Below, in pieces: positions 33,994 to 39,158 of a DNA stretch of 39,158 bases. The stretch is taken from NCBI RefSeq assembly GCF_000308875.1, contig NZ_BAGL01000010.1, positions 1-39,158 on the forward strand. The letters are read 5' to 3'. The position numbers and the translations under genes were made by a program. The DNA comes from Nocardia transvalensis NBRC 15921 (GTDB lineage Bacteria; Actinomycetota; Actinomycetes; Mycobacteriales; Mycobacteriaceae). The first letter of the stretch is position 1. Every line of letters begins with the position of its first letter. The notes under the pieces are model-generated. The model made no database searches, was not told the DNA's origin, and saw only the letters and a program-made list of their open reading frames with translations.

Positions 33994-34055
33994 ATTTCCG
34001 GCATGCTTTTGGCCGGAATCTCACGGTGGATTCCGGCCAAAAGCGTGCCGGAAAA
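33994..34055. repeat. Compact inverted pair of the 27-base hairpin repeat
   Basis: The left unit (33994-34020) and right unit (34029-34055) are inverted copies with an 8-base gap and two mismatches (CATGC for CACGC, and an end base). Compared with the element at 24496-24658 the arms point the opposite way: the GATTCC ends face inward. The right unit is identical to 24496-24522. It lies between the stop of the haemophore-like gene (34077) and the prrA start, consistent with a terminator or an insertion. Confidence 0.85.
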
Positions 34056-34076
34056 CGGAGATTGGGGCCGAGTGTC

Positions 34077-34463
34077 TCAGTAACTGTGGCAGGAATCCGC
34101 GACTTCCTGCATGGTCTGCTTCAGGCCGTCCGCGCGCGGGTCGTTCTGGGCCCGCTGGGCCTCGTCGGGGTGCTCCTGCGCGTACTGCTGCAGTTCGGCG
34201 CGGCGCTGCTCGACCGGCTGGTCGAACTTCTGCTGCAGCATCGCCTTCTGCTGCGGGTTGGCGTCCAGCATCGAGGCCAGCTGCGGGTTCTTGTCGTGCA
34301 GGGCGGCGTCCACCTGGGTGAAGGTGCAGTCGGAGTTCAGCAGCGGCGCGACCATATCGGTCGGATCCGCGGATGCGGTGCCGGGAACGAGCAGGGCGGC
34401 GGCGGTGGCGATGCCACCGACGGTCAGGACGGTACCGGTGAGCCGTGTGCGCAGTGAGGTCAT
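34077..34463 (-). CDS. Secreted haemophore-related protein
   Basis: A 128-residue secreted protein. Residues 1-32 form a signal peptide with cleavage after GTASA. The mature part resembles the small helical haemophore family of actinobacteria (haem-binding MHB domain, Rv0203-like): SDCTFTQVDAALHDKNPQLA, then Gln-rich helices, and a final ADSCHSY. Cys46 and Cys125 could form the family disulfide. Haem binding is inferred. ATG 34463 has AAAGG about 8 bases upstream. It is on the same strand as prpE upstream and prrAB downstream but is bounded by the repeat pair. Confidence 0.78.
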   Translation of the reverse strand: MTSLRTRLTGTVLTVGGIATAAALLVPGTASADPTDMVAPLLNSDCTFTQVDAALHDKNPQLASMLDANPQQKAMLQQKFDQPVEQRRAELQQYAQEHPDEAQRAQNDPRADGLKQTMQEVADSCHSY

Positions 34464-34573
34464 GGTGGAGCCTTTCTGGTCGGGTCCGGGGTCGTCACGA
34501 TGACGGACCGACTCGACGTTAGGGCTGTGTTCTGATCACCGTGTGAGCCGGTCCTGAGAAAACTGTGAGGGGG

Positions 34574-36685
34574 TCACCGTACGACGGATTGTCCGCCGGC
34601 CGGGGTATCGGTGGAGTCGGGCACGCCCGGGTCGGCGGTTTCCCCGCCCGGACGCTCGTCGGCGCGGCTGGCGAGGATCTGGTCCTCGAGCGCGACCAGG
34701 ACGGCGGGATCCTCGATGGTGGCGGGCATCTCCGGCCGCTCTCCGGAGGCGATCTGCCGGATGCTGCGGCGCAGGATCTTGCCCGAGCGGGTCTTCGGCA
34801 GCGCGGCCACCACGATCACGTCGTGCAGGGTCGCGATGGCGCCGATCTGGTCGCGCACCCGCGCGATCACCTCGTCGCGCAGCCGCGCCGGGTCGATCGG
34901 CGCCGTGCCCTCGGTGGCGGCGTTCTTGAGGACCACGTAGGCGATCGGGCGCTGGCCCTTCAGCTCGTCGGGGACACCGATCACCGCGCATTCGGCGACG
35001 GCCTCGTGCCCCGCGACCGCGGCCTCGATCCCGCCGGCCGAGAGCCGGTGCCCGGCCATGTTGATCACGTCGTCGCTGCGGCCGAGGACGTACAGGTAGC
35101 CGTCCTCGTCGAAGTAGCCGGCGTCGCCGGTCAGGTAGTGGCCCGGAAAGGCGGACAGATAGGAACGGGCGAACCGGTCGTCGTCGCCCCACAGGGTGGT
35201 CAGCGTGCCCGGCGGCAGCGGTAGGCCGATCACGATATTGCCCTCGGTACCGGCCGTGACCGCGTCGCCCTCGTAGTCCAGCACTCGGAGCCGGTAGCCC
35301 GGCACCGGGACCGACGCCGATCCGGACTTGACCGGAAGTTCTTGCAGCCCCAGCGGATTCGCGCAGATCGGCCAGCCGGTCTCGGTCTGCCACCAGTGAT
35401 CGATCACCGGGCAGTCGGGCCGGTCGGCGAGCAGGGTGCCGCGGGTCCACTCCAGGGTCGCCGGGTCGAGCCGCTCGCCCGCGCAGAACAGCGCCCGCAG
35501 CCGCGACAGATCGTGGCGCCCGGCGATCGTGGCCTCCGGATCGGCGCGGCGGATGGCCCGCAGCGCGGTCGGGGCGGTGAACATGACGTGCACGTCGTGC
35601 CGGTCGACCAGCCGCCAGTAGGTGCCGGCGTCCGGGGTGCCGATCGGCTTGCCCTCGAACAGCACGGTGGTGGCGCCGACCAGCAGCGGGGCGTAGACGA
35701 TGTAGGAGTGGCCGACCACCCAGCCGATATCGGAGGTCGTCAGCATCACCTGGCCGGGGCTTACGTCGTAGATGTTGCGCATGGACCAGGCCAGGGCGAC
35801 CGCGTGCCCGCCGTTGTCGCGCACCACGCCCTTGGGCTTCCCGGTGGTGCCGGAGGTGTAGAGGATGTAGAGCGGATCGGTGGCCGCCATCGAGACCGGT
35901 TCGGCCGGTTCCGCGTCGCGGACCATGTCCTCCCAGTCGATCCATTGCGCGGCGACCGTATCCGCGGATCCCGGGAGATTGTCCGTGGCCGGCTGCGGCG
36001 TAGCGAACCGTATGGTCGGAAATCCGTTGCGCTGCTTGACCACGACGTGCCGGGGCCCCGTGGCCGAGACCTGATCCAGCGCCTGCATCACGATCGGCGG
36101 GTACTCGATGCGCTTACCGGGCTCCAGACCGCCGGATGCTGTGACGATGAGCACAGGTTCGGCATCGTCGATGCGCGCGGCCAGCTCGTGCGCGGCAAAC
36201 CCGCCGAAGACCACCGAGTGCACCGCGCCGATCCGGGCGCAGGCCAGCATCGCGACCACGGCTTCCGGGATCATCGGCATATAGATGACGACCCGGTCTC
36301 CGGTGCGGACGCCCAGGCGCAGCATCGCGCCGGCGAACTCGGCGACCTCGGCCAGCAGCTCCGCGTAGGTGTAGACGAGTGTGGCGCCCGTCATAGCGGA
36401 GTCGTATATTAGGGCCGGCTGGTCCGCGCGTCCGCCGGTCGGAGGGAACTCGTCAGCTGTCGAGCCCGCTTCCGGTGTGAGATCGCGCACATGCCGATCC
36501 AGTGCGTTGTAGGAGGTGTTGAGGCGACCATCGGGAAACCAGCGAGCCGTCGGGCGGGCGGTGCTGTCGAGGATCTGAGTGGGCGCAACGTCCCAGCTGA
36601 TGGCCTGCGCGGCGGCGCCCCAGAAGTCGGCGGGATCGACCAGGCTGGTCTGGTAGGCGGGCCGGTACTCCTGCTTCGCGTTCAA
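34574..36685 (-). CDS. prpE: Propionyl-CoA synthetase-like acyl-CoA ligase
   Basis: A 703-residue AMP-forming ligase of the acetyl/propionyl-CoA synthetase group. The P-loop YTSGTTGKPKG lies at 276-286. Directly after it comes VVRDNGGHAVALAWSM, the variant typical of PrpE rather than Acs. Further blocks are TTSDIGWVVGHSYIVYAPLL, TDIxH-equivalent VIDHWWQTETGWPI, and the acetylation-site lysine Lys636 in RSGKILRRSI. The last 60 residues are an acidic tail. It makes propionyl-CoA (or acetyl-CoA) from the acid, ATP and CoA. The start is TTG 36685 with GGGAG 9 bases upstream. It is divergent from the sensor kinase at 37004. Confidence 0.9.
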   Translation of the reverse strand: MNAKQEYRPAYQTSLVDPADFWGAAAQAISWDVAPTQILDSTARPTARWFPDGRLNTSYNALDRHVRDLTPEAGSTADEFPPTGGRADQPALIYDSAMTGATLVYTYAELLAEVAEFAGAMLRLGVRTGDRVVIYMPMIPEAVVAMLACARIGAVHSVVFGGFAAHELAARIDDAEPVLIVTASGGLEPGKRIEYPPIVMQALDQVSATGPRHVVVKQRNGFPTIRFATPQPATDNLPGSADTVAAQWIDWEDMVRDAEPAEPVSMAATDPLYILYTSGTTGKPKGVVRDNGGHAVALAWSMRNIYDVSPGQVMLTTSDIGWVVGHSYIVYAPLLVGATTVLFEGKPIGTPDAGTYWRLVDRHDVHVMFTAPTALRAIRRADPEATIAGRHDLSRLRALFCAGERLDPATLEWTRGTLLADRPDCPVIDHWWQTETGWPICANPLGLQELPVKSGSASVPVPGYRLRVLDYEGDAVTAGTEGNIVIGLPLPPGTLTTLWGDDDRFARSYLSAFPGHYLTGDAGYFDEDGYLYVLGRSDDVINMAGHRLSAGGIEAAVAGHEAVAECAVIGVPDELKGQRPIAYVVLKNAATEGTAPIDPARLRDEVIARVRDQIGAIATLHDVIVVAALPKTRSGKILRRSIRQIASGERPEMPATIEDPAVLVALEDQILASRADERPGGETADPGVPDSTDTPAGGQSVVR

Positions 36686-37003
36686 CCGTGTGACTCCCTG
36701 CCTCGCCTCGATGCCCGCCTCGATAGATCAGCCTGATTGTGGCAGACTTCACGCGACGTCCGGGCGGGCGCCGCGACCTTTGATTTTGTCCGGAATAGGC
36801 AGGTCAACGGCTGGACGTTGCCAACAGGTCACACAAGAAGTTATTGATCCGTTAGAATCGCATGCCACATATGTCGGCCGTCATGGACGCAATTTCTCGG
36901 CCAGCCGCAGTTCTCGGCCAGCTCTGCCTGTCGAGCCCCGTACGGGATCGTCGGAGGCCCGCTGATGGCGCATGGCTGGGGCCAGTTTGGAAAGTGAGTG
37001 GAG
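36686..37003. other. Divergent promoter region between prpE and the sensor kinase
   Basis: A 318-base gap with no convincing gene. It is more AT-rich than its surroundings. TAGAAT (36853-36858) is a good -10 for the kinase gene, giving a leader of about 140 bases, but no -35 stands out. A direct repeat of CGCCTCGAT (about 36713-36735) lies near the prpE start. Confidence 0.45.
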
Positions 37004-39158
37004 ATGCGTGACGCCGCTAGGTCCGGCAGTAAGCGTTGGGCGCTTAGCAACTGGGACCTGCGTTGGAAGGTTACGGCGGTCCTTGCCGTCCCCCTCCTCG
37101 TCGCGGTGGTGCTCGGCGCCTCCAGGATCGCGGCGCAGTTCAGCGACTCCAGCGAGTTGGATACGGCGGTCAAGCACGTACAGGCGATCCCGGCCGTCAC
37201 CGGCCTGAGCGCCGCGGCGGCGACCGTCGCCGGCGAGCAGATGATCATGCTCGGCCCCAATCAGTCGCTCGTGCAGGACGCCGATCTGACCGCGTTGGAC
37301 AACGCGATCACCGCCGCCGAGAAGGCCGCGCCGCGGCTGGACGGCGTACCGGGCGGTCGCACCGCGATCGATGGAATGATCAACGGCGCCAAAGCCGTTC
37401 GCGCCAACGGCGCCGCCCCGTCGAAGACGATCGAGGAAGCCCTCACCCAGGAAGAGGCGATCCGGCAGAACAGCGTCCGCACCGCGGAGGCGATCACCGC
37501 GACGATCTCCGACCCGGGCGTCGAGGCGGCCAAGCTACGTCTGGTCGACTCGCTCAACACCCGCGCGGTGCTGATCTCCGAGACCGCCGGTATGGCGGAG
37601 GCGATCCGGGGCAATGTCAAGGACGGCCTGCGCGACTTCCAGATCGCCGCGAATACCGAGCGGCAGATGCTGGGCATCCTGGCGCACCGCTTCCCGGACG
37701 GCGATCCCGCCATCGCGGAGCTGACCCAGGGCGTCAACAACCGGATCTCGCTGACCAACGGGCCGCAGGCGGCCTCCGGCCAGATCCCGCTGCAGGACCT
37801 GCGGCAGTCCGCGCTCGACAGCCTCGCCGGTTACCAGAAGGTAGTGGCCCAGTCCAGCGCCGATATCGACGCTCAGGTCAAGAGCCTGGCCGACAACGCC
37901 CGGACCGGCGCCATCCGCTACGCGGTGATCGTCATCGCGACCATCCTCGCCGCGCTGGTGCTCGCGGTGCTCATCGCCCGCTCGATGATCGTGCCGCTGC
38001 GCAAGCTGCGCCTGGCCGCGCTGCGCGTCGCCGAGCACGACCTCGGCCACGAGGTGTCCCGGCTGCGCGACGGCGCCAGCCCGGAGGACGTCCCGCTCGA
38101 GCCGATGCCGGTGCACACCGAGGAGGAGGTCGGCCAGCTCGCCCGCGCGGTCGACGACATCCACGGGCAGGCGCTGCGCCTGGCCGCCGATCAGGCCGCC
38201 ATGCGTACTCAGGTCAACGACATGTTCGAGACCCTGGCGCGGCGCTCCAAATCCCTCGTCGACCATCAGCTCTCGCTCATCGAGGCGATGGAGTACGACG
38301 AGAAGGACCCGCGCCTGCTGGAGAACCTCTTCCGGCTGGACCACCTCGCCGCCCGTATGCGACGCAACGGCGACAACCTGCTGATTCTGGCCGGTACGCC
38401 GAAGCAGCGCCGGGGCAAGACGGCCCCGGTCGAGATCGCCGACGTGCTGCGCGCGGCCATCTCCGAGGTCGAGGACTACGAGCGCGTGAAGCTGGGCGCC
38501 ACCCCGCGCGGCGCCATCACCGAACCGGCCGCCTCCGATATGGCACACCTGTTCGCCGAGCTGCTCGACAACGCGCTGCGCGCCTCGCCGCCCGAGACCG
38601 ACGTGAAGTTCACCTTCGCCCAGGCGCACGAGCAGGGCCTGCTGATCGAGGTCGCCGACCGCGGTATCGGTATGCCGCCGGCGGAGATGGCGGAGATCAA
38701 CCGCCGCCTCGAGAGCATCGCCGAGGTCGGTCCGGACACCGCGCGTCACATGGGTCTGTTCGTGGTCGGCCGGCTGGCCGAGCGGCACGGCCTGACCGTG
38801 CGGCTGCGGCCCACGTTCGACACCGCGCGCGATCCCGGCGTCACGGTCACCGTGCACGTGCCCAAGCCGCTCATCGTGACGCCCGGCGGCGCCGCGGTGC
38901 AGATTCCGGCGCAGGGACAACCGAATTCGCAGACGCCGCCCAACGCTCAGCCGACGCAGCGTCCCGGTCCGCCGTCGATGCAGACCCGCGCGGTCACCCG
39001 CACGCCCAGCGGCAACGTCATGGTCACGGTGGATCCGACCTCGAGCGGTCCGATCTCCGATCGGCCCGGCGCCGACCGGGCGGGGGCCGAGCGGCCCGCG
39101 GCCGCGAACGGCGCGCCGGCGAACGGTGCGGCCGCGGGCGGGTTGCCGCAGCGGCAGC
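37004..39158 (+). CDS. Conservon-type (CvnA-like) sensor histidine kinase, C-terminus cut by window edge
   Basis: At least 718 residues, open to the window end. A membrane segment near residues 25-42 is followed by an extracytoplasmic nitrate/nitrite-sensing-like helical domain (about 45-300). A second membrane segment (RYAVIVIATILAALVLAVLI), a HAMP domain, and a histidine-kinase-like region (DMFETLARRSKSLVDHQLSL, LDHLAARMRRNGDNLLILAG) come next. The ATPase part has FAELLDNALRASPPE and VADRGIGMPP. After the catalytic core a Pro/Gln/Ala-rich tail begins. This is the CvnA layout (compare Rv3365c), which is normally followed by a roadblock protein, a DUF742 protein and a small GTPase; those would lie beyond 39158. 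ATG 37004 is the best start, though GGAG abuts it. Confidence 0.88.
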   Translation, partial: MRDAARSGSKRWALSNWDLRWKVTAVLAVPLLVAVVLGASRIAAQFSDSSELDTAVKHVQAIPAVTGLSAAAATVAGEQMIMLGPNQSLVQDADLTALDNAITAAEKAAPRLDGVPGGRTAIDGMINGAKAVRANGAAPSKTIEEALTQEEAIRQNSVRTAEAITATISDPGVEAAKLRLVDSLNTRAVLISETAGMAEAIRGNVKDGLRDFQIAANTERQMLGILAHRFPDGDPAIAELTQGVNNRISLTNGPQAASGQIPLQDLRQSALDSLAGYQKVVAQSSADIDAQVKSLADNARTGAIRYAVIVIATILAALVLAVLIARSMIVPLRKLRLAALRVAEHDLGHEVSRLRDGASPEDVPLEPMPVHTEEEVGQLARAVDDIHGQALRLAADQAAMRTQVNDMFETLARRSKSLVDHQLSLIEAMEYDEKDPRLLENLFRLDHLAARMRRNGDNLLILAGTPKQRRGKTAPVEIADVLRAAISEVEDYERVKLGATPRGAITEPAASDMAHLFAELLDNALRASPPETDVKFTFAQAHEQGLLIEVADRGIGMPPAEMAEINRRLESIAEVGPDTARHMGLFVVGRLAERHGLTVRLRPTFDTARDPGVTVTVHVPKPLIVTPGGAAVQIPAQGQPNSQTPPNAQPTQRPGPPSMQTRAVTRTPSGNVMVTVDPTSSGPISDRPGADRAGAERPAAANGAPANGAAAGGLPQRQ

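Noticed and set aside
34516..34521. TAACGT as the haemophore-like gene's -10
   Set aside because: No matching -35 and a normal ribosome site suggest a leader, but the box alone is too weak to call.

Overview
The window is high-GC actinobacterial DNA, very probably from Nocardia or a close relative in the Mycobacteriales. Most genes have recognisable Mycobacterium tuberculosis counterparts in the Rv0862c-Rv0903c neighbourhood: the helicase-associated protein, rpfA, cspB, DUF2771, an MFS permease, DUF3027, DUF2530, MarR, TrmH, DUF2537, SepH, SerC, CitA, GltA2 and PrrA/PrrB. The order is partly rearranged and several genes are inserted. All calls come from reading the sequence; no database search was run.

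Layout. Positions 1-4.1 kb: the start of a helicase-associated protein (cut by the left edge), a small conserved protein, a secreted resuscitation-promoting factor behind a c-di-AMP (ydaO-type) riboswitch and a perfect CRP-type palindrome, a small membrane protein and CspB. 4.05-7.15 kb: DUF2771, an MFS permease and a glutamine cyclotransferase-like lipoprotein, all on the minus strand. 7.17-11.8 kb: a plus-strand pair, DUF3027 with a very long acidic tail and a 923-residue GHKL (sacsin/Hsp90-like) ATPase. 11.8-16.4 kb: TetR, DUF2530, MarR, YccF, an Eis-type acetyltransferase and an AI-2E/PerM-type permease. 16.5-18.2 kb: an HTH-nSTAND NTPase with no sensor repeats. 18.6-23.6 kb: gltA2, an MFS exporter, pdxH and citA. 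23.6-26.7 kb: a polysaccharide deacetylase, a duplicated-domain protein and serC. 26.9-30.4 kb: sepH, an FKBP, a TrmH methyltransferase, DUF2537 and a DUF6928-like protein. 30.6-36.7 kb: a truncated YhgE-like protein, prrB, prrA, a haemophore-like protein and a propionyl-CoA synthetase. 37.0 kb to the end: a conservon-type sensor kinase, cut by the right edge.

Shared themes. Central metabolism (two citrate synthases, PLP supply by PdxH, PLP-dependent SerC, propionyl-CoA activation) sits beside envelope and growth control (Rpf, deacetylase, SepH, PrrAB). Many genes look leaderless: a TANNNT-like -10 box lies 6-8 bases before the start codon. Several gene ends carry perfect hairpins. A 27-base hairpin repeat recurs at least five times, always at gene ends or between genes. 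No tRNA, rRNA, CRISPR array, transposase or phage gene was seen.

Best candidates for something undescribed: the sensorless HTH-nSTAND protein, the DUF3027-GHKL pair, and the hairpin repeat with its composite copy at 24.5 kb.
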